Assembly (NCBI GenBank): GCA_030634675.1
Contig: DAOWAH010000019.1
Coordinates: forward strand, 1 to 14,143
DNA: 14,143 bases
Reading direction: 5' to 3'
From: Fidelibacterota bacterium
Lineage (GTDB): Bacteria > Marinisomatota > Marinisomatia > Marinisomatales > TCS56
Shown here: piece after piece, positions 1-6,975 of the stretch
How the letters are laid out: each line of letters opens with the position of its first letter
Position numbering within the stretch: the first letter of the stretch is position 1
Made by a program: the position numbers and the translations under genes
Notes under the pieces: generated by a model
Told to the model about the DNA's origin: nothing
What the model saw: the letters and a program-made list of their open reading frames with translations, nothing else
Databases searched by the model: none

Positions 1-431
1 TCTATTTCCTACCTGGAGATTCATTAAATCTTTTTTCCGCCGTTCATTCAGCCTGGTTGGGAGGAATCAGTTATCCTTTTCAGATTGGTGAATATGTAAT
101 TCCGGTAGACCTGTTATTGCGGCGGCAAGAGGGTGACAACAGTTTAACTTTTCAGATTACAGTCATATGGTTCATTCCACTGAGTCAGCGTTTCACGCTG
201 CTCGGTAATCTGGATTTCTGGACCAACAGCACCGGGCCGACTTGGTCAATTCAAGCTGAACCGCAATTGCTGGTTAATTTCGGTCAAGCAGGCATCGGAT
301 TGGAAATGGAAATATCACGCGCATTTCCCGGTGCCTGGACCACAACTAAAGAATATTTCGATGCATCTGGCAATCCCCGTGAAAAGGATTGGTGGTTCAT
401 TCCTACCCTGTTCATTAAATACACGTTTTAA
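1..431 (+). CDS. C-terminal part of an outer-membrane beta-barrel protein (DUF5020-like), 5' end outside window
   Basis: The reading frame is open from base 3 to the TAA at 429-431 without interruption, so this is the end of a gene that starts to the left; the TTG at 57 is not needed as a start. The roughly 142 visible residues show alternating hydrophobic and polar strands with many aromatic residues, phrases such as GISYPFQIGEYVIPVDLL and FQITVIWFIPL, and a terminal aromatic strand ending in Phe (FIPTLFIKYTF), the usual ending of a barrel recognised by the BAM machinery. The strand pattern and the stretch around ISYPF to IPVDLL to VWFIPL resemble DUF5020/Tsx-like barrels of Bacteroidota, recalled from memory. 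Role is likely an outer-membrane channel; substrate unknown. It ends 10 bases before the next gene on the same strand, so they may be co-transcribed. Confidence 0.7.
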   Translation, partial: YFLPGDSLNLFSAVHSAWLGGISYPFQIGEYVIPVDLLLRRQEGDNSLTFQITVIWFIPLSQRFTLLGNLDFWTNSTGPTWSIQAEPQLLVNFGQAGIGLEMEISRAFPGAWTTTKEYFDASGNPREKDWWFIPTLFIKYTF

Positions 432-441
432 TTATCACATA

Positions 442-1104
442 ATGACCATTAAAAAACATAAAATCAGCTTAAAATTTAAGTATCCCAGTCTGGGCGAAGA
501 AATTGCCAACAGCATTACCCATGGCATCGGCGCCGCTCTAAGCATTGCGGCCCTGGTCCTGCTAGTGGTCTTTGCCGCCCTGCGAGGCGATGCCTGGCGG
601 GTGGTAGGCTTCAGTATCTTCGGTTCTTCCCTGTTCATCCTCTACCTCACGTCAACTCTCTATCACAGTTTTACCAATCGCCGGGTCAAACGCTTTTTCC
701 GTGTCCTTGATCACAGTATGGTCTTCATCCTGATTGCCGGGTCTTATACACCACTCACCCTAACCGTGCTCCGGGGTCCCTGGGGTTGGACTTTATTCGG
801 ATTGATCTGGGGTCTGGCAATTTTTGGTATCGTTATGAAAATTGTCTTCTTCGATCGCTTTAATGCCCTGTCGTTGGTACTCTACATACTGATGGGCTGG
901 CTGGTGGTAATCGCCCTGAAACCCCTCCTGTCAGCCGCTCCTTTGGGACTGTTGATCTGGATGGGGATCGGCGGGCTCAGCTATACACTGGGTGTTATTT
1001 TCTACGCCTGGGAGCGCCTGCCATTTAACCATGCTGTCTGGCATCTATTCGTCCTGGGGGGTAGTATTTCCCATTTCTTCGGAATGCTGTTTCATTTGGC
1101 TTGA
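442..1104 (+). CDS. trhA: Hemolysin III family / TrhA-type seven-helix membrane protein (PAQR superfamily)
   Basis: A 220-residue integral membrane protein. The frame is open further left to 331, but that stretch overlaps the end of the upstream barrel gene in another frame; the ATG at 442 lies just past its stop and gives the usual family length, so it is preferred, although no clear Shine-Dalgarno site precedes it. About seven hydrophobic helices are seen. Metal-site residues of the PAQR/hemolysin III family are in place: E20..N23..H27 (GEEIANSITHG), S71-x-x-Y74-H75 before the second loop, D90-H91 in LDHSMVFILIAGSYTP, and the C-terminal H197-x3-H201 with H211. Members (YqfA, TrhA) are inner-membrane proteins linked to fatty-acid/membrane homeostasis; true haemolytic action is doubtful. 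Family call firm, function less so. Confidence 0.9.
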   Translation: MTIKKHKISLKFKYPSLGEEIANSITHGIGAALSIAALVLLVVFAALRGDAWRVVGFSIFGSSLFILYLTSTLYHSFTNRRVKRFFRVLDHSMVFILIAGSYTPLTLTVLRGPWGWTLFGLIWGLAIFGIVMKIVFFDRFNALSLVLYILMGWLVVIALKPLLSAAPLGLLIWMGIGGLSYTLGVIFYAWERLPFNHAVWHLFVLGGSISHFFGMLFHLA

Positions 1105-1154
1105 TCGCGCCATTTATTCACACTTGATTTTTAGCTAAATTTTACCACCTATGG

Positions 1155-1160
1155 AAGGAG
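1155..1160 (+). promoter_or_regulatory. Shine-Dalgarno site of the small membrane protein gene
   Basis: AAGGAG, seven bases ahead of the ATG at 1168. A strong match to the anti-Shine-Dalgarno sequence, fixing this start and showing that the organism uses conventional initiation here. Confidence 0.75.
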
Positions 1161-1167
1161 TAATTCT

Positions 1168-1533
1168 ATGAATACAATCTATCTGTATCTGGGCGCTGCG
1201 CTGATTACAATCTGGGGAATCGGACATATTTACCCCACCCGCAATATAATCGCCGGTTACGGTGATCTTTCAAATGACAACCTCCGTATCCTAATTATGG
1301 AATGGCTGGCCGAAGGCTTGACCCTGATGTTTCTGGGCATTCTGGTCTTTCTGGTAACCTGGCTGGCGCCGGATTCCGCCGGATCGGTTATAACAATCCG
1401 GGCTGCTGCAGTAATGCTGATCGTGTTAGCGTTCCTTTCCCAGTTAACCGGCGCCCGTACCGCCATTCTGCCTATGCGACTCTGTCCAATAGTAAAGACA
1501 ACTGTGGCTATCTTATATTATATTGGCAGTTGA
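1168..1533 (+). CDS. Small four-helix membrane protein of unknown function
   Basis: A 121-residue protein with a strong ribosome site. Four hydrophobic segments are visible, roughly residues 3-20, 48-66, 76-92 and 104-119, with a short polar stretch near residues 24-40 (PTRNIIAGYGDLSNDNLR) that holds the most distinctive residues: GIGHIYPTR followed by GYGDLS and MEWLAEG. I recall similar short conserved membrane proteins in Bacteroidota but no assigned function. Its TGA stop is immediately followed by the ATG of the alkyltransferase-like gene (TGAATG), so the two are probably translationally coupled and in one transcript. No catalytic motif can be recognised, and I do not assign a role. Confidence 0.75.
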   Translation: MNTIYLYLGAALITIWGIGHIYPTRNIIAGYGDLSNDNLRILIMEWLAEGLTLMFLGILVFLVTWLAPDSAGSVITIRAAAVMLIVLAFLSQLTGARTAILPMRLCPIVKTTVAILYYIGS

Positions 1534-1857
1534 ATGCGTTTTCAGCCCGGTTTGAACGAGTGCATCTATAATCTGGTACGAAAGATACCAGAGGGAAAGG
1601 TAGCTACCTACGGCCAGATCGCCGCCCTGGTGGGTACCAGTCCCCGGCAGGTGGGCTATGCCATGGCCGCTCTCCCCGACCCCGATGTACCCTGGCACCG
1701 GGTAATTAACAGCCAAGGCAAGGTCAGCCCTCGCCGCAGTGGCGATGGTGGAAATATCCAGCGCGCCCTCCTAGAGGCAGAGGGTGTGGAATTCAATCAG
1801 AGTGGCCGGGTGAATTTGAAACAAGTACTCTGGGAACCGGATCTGACCCGGTTATAA
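1534..1857 (+). CDS. atl: Alkyltransferase-like protein (Atl), non-catalytic MGMT homologue
   Basis: A 107-residue protein equal in length to stand-alone Atl proteins (YbaZ, Atl1) and to the DNA-binding domain of O6-alkylguanine-DNA alkyltransferase. The helix-turn-helix region (YGQIAALVGTSPRQVGYAM, about residues 26-44) carries the nucleotide-flipping Tyr26 and the intercalating Arg38. The active-site motif PCHRV of true alkyltransferases reads P53-W54-H55-R56-V57, so the acceptor cysteine is tryptophan, the hallmark of Atl proteins. Family knowledge: Atl binds O6-alkylguanine without repairing it and passes the lesion to nucleotide excision repair. The ATG abuts the upstream stop, with no gap, indicating translational coupling. 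The gene converges on the transporter with an 18-bp gap. Confident family call. Confidence 0.93.
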   Translation: MRFQPGLNECIYNLVRKIPEGKVATYGQIAALVGTSPRQVGYAMAALPDPDVPWHRVINSQGKVSPRRSGDGGNIQRALLEAEGVEFNQSGRVNLKQVLWEPDLTRL

Positions 1858-1875
1858 ATCAGCGTTCGCTTGAGA

Positions 1876-3135
1876 TCACTTTTCTCGCGCCTGGTACTCC
1901 CGGATAATCAGGGTGTACAGCCCAACGCCAACCGCATACAACCCGGCGGTAATCAGGAAGATCTGAAAATAGGGCAGGTCTATCCCACGCAAAAATTGAA
2001 AAATTTTAGCGCTGATATACCAGGCTGAACTCCAGATACTGGAATTAACGGCGCTGATCAGTTCCTGGTTTTTCTCACCCACGTAATGCATGGTCAGTTC
2101 GTTGGTACCAGGACCGGCCATATTCATCAGGGGCTGGCGTAGAAGAAAACAGGCGAAAGCCACGTAAACAGCCCCGGGAACGGTGGCGTACACTTCCGTT
2201 AGAGCCAGGATTATCAGGAAGAAGATCGACAATCCTTGGACCAGAACAATGGCTACATAATAACCATAACGACGGCGAATGCCGGGCACCATCAGGGCTG
2301 CAAAAAAAACCAGGACCGAAGTAAGCCCCCCCAACAAGCTGAACTGGTCCGAATCGATATTGAACACTGAGTAAAAAAACAAGTTAATAAAAGGAATCGT
2401 CAGTCCGGCCCCAATGGCTACGATCATAGTTGGCACCAGTATTTTCAGAATCCGGTACCAGTCATAATCCAGAACCAGAGCCTGGAAATGGCTGCGGAAT
2501 TCCGCTGTGGTGGAGTGGGGCGCCCCTTCCTGTAAACGGGTAAATATCAGGATTGACACCAAACTGAACGTGATTATTAAAATGAAGACATGATATTCAT
2601 CCCAGGGAAATTGGATGTTCCCCAGCCGAAATTCTCCCCAGTTTGATAACAGGGCAATCAGGCCGCCGGAGATAATAAAGGCAAACGACCAGGTGGCGAA
2701 ACTGAGTGAAATCGCTTCCGGGAGCAGCTCCCGGGGGGCGGTGCGCATGATAAAAGGCAGGGCACAAACCTGCTGCAGCATGAATCCGATCCCTACTGAT
2801 AAAAACCCCACTCGAATCAGCCACAGATTGTGCATATTAATGGCCTGGATTACAGTGTAGGACGCCAGCGGTACAATAATTGCCGATAAAAGGAAAAATG
2901 GTTTCAGGCGTTTACCCTTGATGAACAGGCCCAGGGGAAAAGCGAAGGCTAGCACACCCAGGAAACGGTAGGATACAAAGGCGGCGATTAGTTCATCGGA
3001 ATACCCCTGCTTGCGCAGGTAGATATTGCCGATCAACATGAAGGCGGCATTGACCATAAACATCATCAACTGGGCACTGATCAAACGCAGGACTGGGGCC
3101 GGCAGAATCAAGTATCGAGCTAAAATATTATGCAT
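1876..3135 (-). CDS. MFS-type transporter, 12 transmembrane helices
   Basis: A 419-residue, strongly hydrophobic protein with about twelve predicted helices in two halves split by a polar central loop near residues 200-225 (LQEGAPHSTTAEFRSHFQ), the usual layout of the major facilitator superfamily. Between helices 2 and 3 there is a short basic loop (FIKGKRLKPFF), matching the position of the MFS motif A loop although the motif itself is degenerate. Helix 5 region contains SFATWSFAFIISGGLIALL. Length and topology fit MFS; the substrate cannot be read from sequence. The ATG at 3135 lies a few bases before the first helix and no strong ribosome site precedes it. It is transcribed alone, convergent with Atl and with a long non-coding region upstream. 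Confidence 0.8.
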   Translation of the reverse strand: MHNILARYLILPAPVLRLISAQLMMFMVNAAFMLIGNIYLRKQGYSDELIAAFVSYRFLGVLAFAFPLGLFIKGKRLKPFFLLSAIIVPLASYTVIQAINMHNLWLIRVGFLSVGIGFMLQQVCALPFIMRTAPRELLPEAISLSFATWSFAFIISGGLIALLSNWGEFRLGNIQFPWDEYHVFILIITFSLVSILIFTRLQEGAPHSTTAEFRSHFQALVLDYDWYRILKILVPTMIVAIGAGLTIPFINLFFYSVFNIDSDQFSLLGGLTSVLVFFAALMVPGIRRRYGYYVAIVLVQGLSIFFLIILALTEVYATVPGAVYVAFACFLLRQPLMNMAGPGTNELTMHYVGEKNQELISAVNSSIWSSAWYISAKIFQFLRGIDLPYFQIFLITAGLYAVGVGLYTLIIREYQAREK

Positions 3136-3511
3136 CTGGATCGGAGTTTGACTTTGACCTGATTTTCCATAAAATTAAGTTTTGGAAATTACATGTTATA
3201 CTACCAGCTTTCACGTACTTGTCTTATCGCTGCCTTGTTGAAAACCGTTACGCTGCAATCGGTATTTTAGATCCGTGGGCTAATGAGTGTCTGTGATGAG
3301 GCGCAGTGAGATGTTAAAGTGTTAAGGTTTTAAGGTGCTGAGGAGCGGTGGGGATGGGTCGCGTAGCGGTTTTGGGTTCTTTGTTCTGAGTTGTGATTAT
3401 CCGGTTCTTAACTCTTTGCTCTCTACTCTTAGCTGCAAATGACCAATTGAGCCTCACAAACCAGGCATATTAGATTTACCGGCCATTTAATTCTAATCAC
3501 GGGACAAATCA
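3136..3511. other. Non-coding interval with degenerate octamer repeat and pyrimidine-rich tract
   Basis: This divergent 376-bp gap separates the transporter (-) from the small acidic protein gene (+) and must hold promoters for both, though I see no convincing -35/-10 pair. The middle carries low-complexity sequence: three and a half octamer units at 3313-3344, and a C/T-rich stretch at about 3404-3433. No ORF of credible coding quality is present. Confidence 0.6.
3313..3344 (+). repeat. Degenerate 8-bp tandem repeat
   Basis: Four consecutive octamers read GTTAAAGT, GTTAAGGT, TTTAAGGT and GCTGAGGA. The first three differ from each other at one or two positions, the fourth is more decayed. 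The period of exactly 8 is visible by eye. Function unknown; it resembles decaying intergenic simple repeat. Confidence 0.6.
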
Positions 3512-3913
3512 ATGAAATATCCTGAAGGTGAACTGCTGATAAAAATCAAGGACCCGGTTCAGACCGCCGGTGAACTAGGGCTGAAATCCCTGGAAAAGCT
3601 AACACAGGTAGATGCGTACCAACACCTGAATAAACTCAGCGTTCTATTCGAGGACCTGGGCGTACCCTTTGATGAGCTGCATACCTTTTATGACGACTTG
3701 GCCCAGGGGCTGAAAGAAGAATATGATCGCCTGACTCCGGATCTGGATTACCCGGTGATGATCCTATCGCAATACGACCGCTGGTTCCGGGATATCCTGG
3801 AAGCAACTCATATCGCCCACGCCAATTACCACGAGCAGCAACTGGCAAATCTGCAAGCCCTGGAGACCAGTGCAGCGGCCTTTGTGAAGAAAATTTACTC
3901 AACCGAAGCCTGA
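3512..3913 (+). CDS. Hypothetical acidic, helical protein
   Basis: A 133-residue soluble protein I do not recognise. It is rich in Leu, Asp, Glu, Tyr and His, lacks a signal peptide, membrane segment or cysteine, and looks mostly alpha-helical. A middle region (LFEDLGVPFDELHTFYDDLAQGLKEEYDRL) and a later His-rich helix (IAHANYHEQQLANLQALE) could be the working parts, but no known motif is evident. The ATG at 3512 follows only a weak purine stretch (GGGACAAATCA). It ends 15 bases before the DUF6125-like gene, on the same strand, so the pair probably forms a two-gene unit and the protein may work with it. Coding reality is supported by sound codon use and the operon-like spacing. Confidence 0.65.
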   Translation: MKYPEGELLIKIKDPVQTAGELGLKSLEKLTQVDAYQHLNKLSVLFEDLGVPFDELHTFYDDLAQGLKEEYDRLTPDLDYPVMILSQYDRWFRDILEATHIAHANYHEQQLANLQALETSAAAFVKKIYSTEA

Positions 3914-3928
3914 TAAAATAACGGCGAA

Positions 3929-4447
3929 ATGATGAATAATCAGGATAACTTGGATCGGGAAAAACTGATTGGTATGCTGGACGACTTCGCTAAAAACTGG
4001 TTAGCTCATGACGGTCTCTGGTTTCAGACGGTGGAAAAACACTTTGGTATGGATGCCGCTATGGACTGTGACCGGGAAGCCTGGCGGATATTTACTGTAA
4101 TTGAAGCCAAACGGATCATGCGGCGTCACGACATCGAACCGAACAGCGGGCTGGAAGGATTGAAAAAAGCCTTAGGCTACCGTTTATATGCTCGTCTAAA
4201 TGTGCAGGACATTGTTGAAAAAACCGATTCTTCTTTTGTATTCCGGATGAAGGCCTGCCGGGTACAGACCGCCCGGGAGCGCAAAGGTTTGGCGGATTTC
4301 CCCTGCAAATCAGTGGGTATCGTGGAATATAGCGAATTCGCCCGAACGATCGACCCCCGGATCAGAACCGAATGTTTAGCTTGCCCACCGGAAGAGCACC
4401 CACCGGAATATCACTGCGCCTGGAAATTCAGTATCGATACCGATTGA
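3929..4447 (+). CDS. DUF6125-like cysteine-rich protein
   Basis: A 172-residue soluble protein resembling the DUF6125 family (uncharacterised; related by some annotations to L-2-amino-thiazoline-4-carboxylate hydrolase-like proteins), recognised from the N-terminal FAKNWLAHDGLWFQTVEK..G and the C-terminal Cys pattern. Cysteines at 110 (ACRVQ), 126 (FPCK), 149 and 152 (ECLACPP) and 163 (YHCAWKF) are spaced like a metal or Fe-S ligand set; C47 is extra. H27-D28 sits in a conserved-looking AHDG turn. Two adjacent ATG codons occur at 3929 and 3932; either could start it. Function unknown: the cysteine set suggests metal binding, which is inference. It converges on the amylase gene with a 38-bp gap holding a short inverted repeat. 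Confidence 0.75.
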   Translation: MMNNQDNLDREKLIGMLDDFAKNWLAHDGLWFQTVEKHFGMDAAMDCDREAWRIFTVIEAKRIMRRHDIEPNSGLEGLKKALGYRLYARLNVQDIVEKTDSSFVFRMKACRVQTARERKGLADFPCKSVGIVEYSEFARTIDPRIRTECLACPPEEHPPEYHCAWKFSIDTD

Positions 4448-4468
4448 TCTATTTCAAGCACAATAACT

Positions 4469-4482
4469 TACCGTGCCCGGTA
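4469..4482. terminator. Possible bidirectional hairpin between convergent genes
   Basis: TACCG-TGCC-CGGTA forms a 5-bp stem with a 4-base loop, exactly between the stops of two convergent genes, followed on the + side by a short AGTTT. The stem is short and there is no long T-run, so termination activity is only suggested by position. Confidence 0.35.
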
Positions 4483-4485
4483 GTT

Positions 4486-6846
4486 TCATTCAGCTTTCAA
4501 AAGTATGGAACTGTAAGGCGGCAGATCCAGCGATACTTCCCGATTTGCTAACTCCCAACTGCTTTCCGTGACCAGATCGCTCAGACGTTTGGCTGCTATC
4601 GGCAATTCTATGGAAACAGAATGGGACTCAGCGCTCTGATTAAACGCCACCACCACAAATTCGTCAAAATAAGCTTTGCCGAACACCATCACAGGTCTGT
4701 CCACCAGTAATGGTACAAAATCACCCACCGCGAGGGAGGGATACTGCCGGCGCAGTTTTATCAGAGCAGAAATCCGCTCCAGCGTCGTTTGCTCAATTTC
4801 AGCTAATTCGGAACCAAATCGCATGGAACGCCGGTTCCCGGGATCGGCTGCGCCCATCAGCCCCATTTCTTCGCCATAATAAACCACCGGCACACCGGCA
4901 ATCGTCATATTGAAAGCCGTAAAATTGACCAGCTTATCATAACTTGCGGCGTTTTGAACCGGTCCGGGTGGATCAATAAATGCCCGTTCGGTACCGTTAT
5001 CGCTGAAAGTCAGTTGACCATCGGCAAAGGCCATGAAGCGCACCTGATCGTGACTGGAGGTAATATTGCCCATCAGATTGACCGAACCAAAGGTATCGGG
5101 ATTTTCCTGGAGGATCGTTGCCAGGTGTGAGAAATCACCTTCATCGGCGCTGAAGGGTCCCCGGGCGTTGAAATAGATCGCAAAATTGAATTGTGAATTC
5201 AGCTCACCTGGATTTACATAACTGCCAATCAATTGATCCGAGCCAAAGGTCTCGCCAATCTGATAAAACTCCCGATCCGGGAAACGGGATTTCATTTCGG
5301 CCGTCAGTTTTTTCCAGAAGGCGTGGGGCACGTGCTTAACCGCGTCTTGGCGGAAGCCGTCAAAATCAAATGTCTCCAGCCACCACAACGCATCCTCCAC
5401 CATCTGATCGATGGCTGCGGGCGCGGCTGGAAAATCGAAGGATGGAATAAATTCATCGAACCAAGTAGTCAGGCGGGTTTCCTCACTCCAGTTGCGGATA
5501 TTGACCGTACCTTCCGGCAGGTACAGGGAACCGAACCAATCCGGGTGCTCCCGGTAATAAATATGATCTTCGTGCACGTGGTTACTCACGAAATCCAGAA
5601 TTACTTTGATCCCTCTGGCATGAGCCAGCTGCACCAGCTCTTTCAGCTCCGACTCGCTGCCAAAACGCGGATCCACTTCGCGTGGTCGAATCGGCCAGTA
5701 ACCATGATAACCTGTATATTTCCGGTTGGGTGGTATCCATTCCACATAGGCCTGTTCGGGCTGTCGGGAAACCGGAGAAATCCAGAGGGCATTTATTCCC
5801 AGGTCGTTAAAATAGCCTGAATTCAGTTTGGAAATAACGCCTGCCAGATCACCACCGTGAAAATTAGCCAGAGGATGCAAATCATCATCGCTGGCCTTTT
5901 TGGTATTAGCCGGATCGCCATCGAGAAAGCGGTCCACCAACAGGCTGTACAAAACCGAAAAATGCCAGTCATCCGGGGACGTAGCAGGTACAAGAGGCTG
6001 GCCATTTTTCAAGATAGTCTGGTTTTCCGGAATCACCCGGCCAGCTTCATCCCGGCCGGTTACTCGCAGCAACCCTTCCTGCCAGCCGGCGATATTCACG
6101 ATAACGCTGCCATCGCTTTGGGGATCAATCTCCTGGTCGGTGAGGGGTGTATTGTTAATTAATACCTCGGTAATCACCGGCATGGACCCATCGGTGGGCG
6201 GCAAAAAGATAAATTCCAGCCGCTTCCCATGGGTAGTCTTTTTAACAAACCGACCGGCTACCTCAGGCGCCTGGTCGGACAGATCGAGAATCGAATTCCA
6301 GCCGCCAATATTATTGGAAATGAAAACCGGGTTCCGGGGATCGATCAGCTCCTGCCAATTGACCACAAATTTATATTCATGACGCTCCGGTCGCAGGTAG
6401 ACCGTCCGTTCCAGTGGTCCTTCGGCATTCGTTGCGGTCAAGGGCAGAGCAGCGCGGGACCAATCGTTGAATCCACCCATCACAACTACCAGTGTATCGC
6501 CCAGCTGGGCGGGATAAGTAAAAGTATGCCTTATCATTTTTTTGATCTTGACCAGCAGCTCGTAGCGGATTCCATCGGCCAGCAGGGGCAGGCTTACTAG
6601 AGCGGCTGCATCATCTTTCGGCCGGATGTACAGGCTGTCCACACCAGGCACCTGACGGGTTTCCAGGCTGGGGTGCGACAGGACTTCCAGCATAATCCGA
6701 CTATTAGATTTATAGACTGATAAATCGAACCCTGTCTCAGCTCCTTCCCGAACTACCAGGGTGGGAACCGGATAGAGTAACTGTTCGCGCTGACGGGCAC
6801 AGCCCAGCAGCAGTACACTAACAATGATAACTGTGATACGATTCAT
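4486..6846 (-). CDS. Lipoprotein GH13 alpha-amylase / neopullulanase-type enzyme with N-terminal CBM48-like module
   Basis: A 786-residue hydrolase of alpha-1,4 (possibly alpha-1,6) glucan bonds. The frame is open to 6900, but the ATG at 6846 gives a clean lipoprotein signal, MNRITVIIVSVLLLGC, with lipobox LLGC and Cys16, so it is chosen. Domain order: N-terminal beta module (about 20-110), a CBM48/AMPK-glycogen-binding-like module (about 115-190, with GGFNDW and HEYKFVV), an Ig-like segment (about 220-285), then the (beta/alpha)8 barrel. All four GH13 regions are intact: D418FVSNH423, GFRQD501 (nucleophile), IGE532 (acid/base), SSH599D600 (transition-state Asp). A short C-terminal beta domain closes it. 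It would sit lipid-anchored in the periplasm or on the cell surface. It diverges from the debranching enzyme. Exact specificity (amylase, neopullulanase, cyclomaltodextrinase) cannot be settled by eye. Confidence 0.9.
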   Translation of the reverse strand: MNRITVIIVSVLLLGCARQREQLLYPVPTLVVREGAETGFDLSVYKSNSRIMLEVLSHPSLETRQVPGVDSLYIRPKDDAAALVSLPLLADGIRYELLVKIKKMIRHTFTYPAQLGDTLVVVMGGFNDWSRAALPLTATNAEGPLERTVYLRPERHEYKFVVNWQELIDPRNPVFISNNIGGWNSILDLSDQAPEVAGRFVKKTTHGKRLEFIFLPPTDGSMPVITEVLINNTPLTDQEIDPQSDGSVIVNIAGWQEGLLRVTGRDEAGRVIPENQTILKNGQPLVPATSPDDWHFSVLYSLLVDRFLDGDPANTKKASDDDLHPLANFHGGDLAGVISKLNSGYFNDLGINALWISPVSRQPEQAYVEWIPPNRKYTGYHGYWPIRPREVDPRFGSESELKELVQLAHARGIKVILDFVSNHVHEDHIYYREHPDWFGSLYLPEGTVNIRNWSEETRLTTWFDEFIPSFDFPAAPAAIDQMVEDALWWLETFDFDGFRQDAVKHVPHAFWKKLTAEMKSRFPDREFYQIGETFGSDQLIGSYVNPGELNSQFNFAIYFNARGPFSADEGDFSHLATILQENPDTFGSVNLMGNITSSHDQVRFMAFADGQLTFSDNGTERAFIDPPGPVQNAASYDKLVNFTAFNMTIAGVPVVYYGEEMGLMGAADPGNRRSMRFGSELAEIEQTTLERISALIKLRRQYPSLAVGDFVPLLVDRPVMVFGKAYFDEFVVVAFNQSAESHSVSIELPIAAKRLSDLVTESSWELANREVSLDLPPYSSILLKAE

Positions 6847-6975
6847 AGAAATTCCGGTTTTTACCAGCCAGGATAACTGGCCGTATTGAATAATTTTCAA
6901 CCATTCTGTTTTTGATTAATCTAACCATCCGTAATTTAGTTACTCAAATCAGAGTTAATCATTAAAAGAGATCAT
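6847..6975. promoter_or_regulatory. Divergent intergenic region shared by two GH13 genes
   Basis: A 129-bp gap between two oppositely oriented starch-degrading genes; it must contain both promoters and is the natural place for joint control. A 5-bp inverted repeat (GCCAG-GATAA-CTGGC, 6867-6881) lies in the leader of the minus-strand amylase, and the centre is AT-rich (TTTTTGATTAATCT near 6908-6921). No operator of a named regulator (MalT, LacI/GalR class) is recognisable with certainty. Confidence 0.45.

Noticed and set aside
331..441. Longer N-terminus for the hemolysin III family protein
   Set aside because: The extra 37 residues overlap the barrel gene's coding sequence in a different frame and do not resemble the family's N-terminus; the ATG at 442 gives the normal length.
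1210..1225. Short match TCTGGGGAATCGGA shared by 1211-1224 and about 9046-9059
   Set aside because: It encodes WGIG in two unrelated membrane helices; with no extension on either side it is best explained by chance and shared codon preference.
1858..1875. Terminator between Atl and the MFS gene
   Set aside because: The 18-bp convergent gap has no inverted repeat able to form a stem; any terminator must lie within coding sequence.
5233..5820. 195-residue plus-strand ORF inside the lipoprotein amylase gene
   Set aside because: It is antisense to a GH13 barrel with all catalytic motifs intact, has no ribosome site or recognisable domain, and reflects codon bias of the real gene.
6847..6900. 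Longer N-terminus for the lipoprotein amylase
   Set aside because: Starting at 6900 would bury the clear lipoprotein signal behind 18 residues; the ATG at 6846 places it at the N-terminus.
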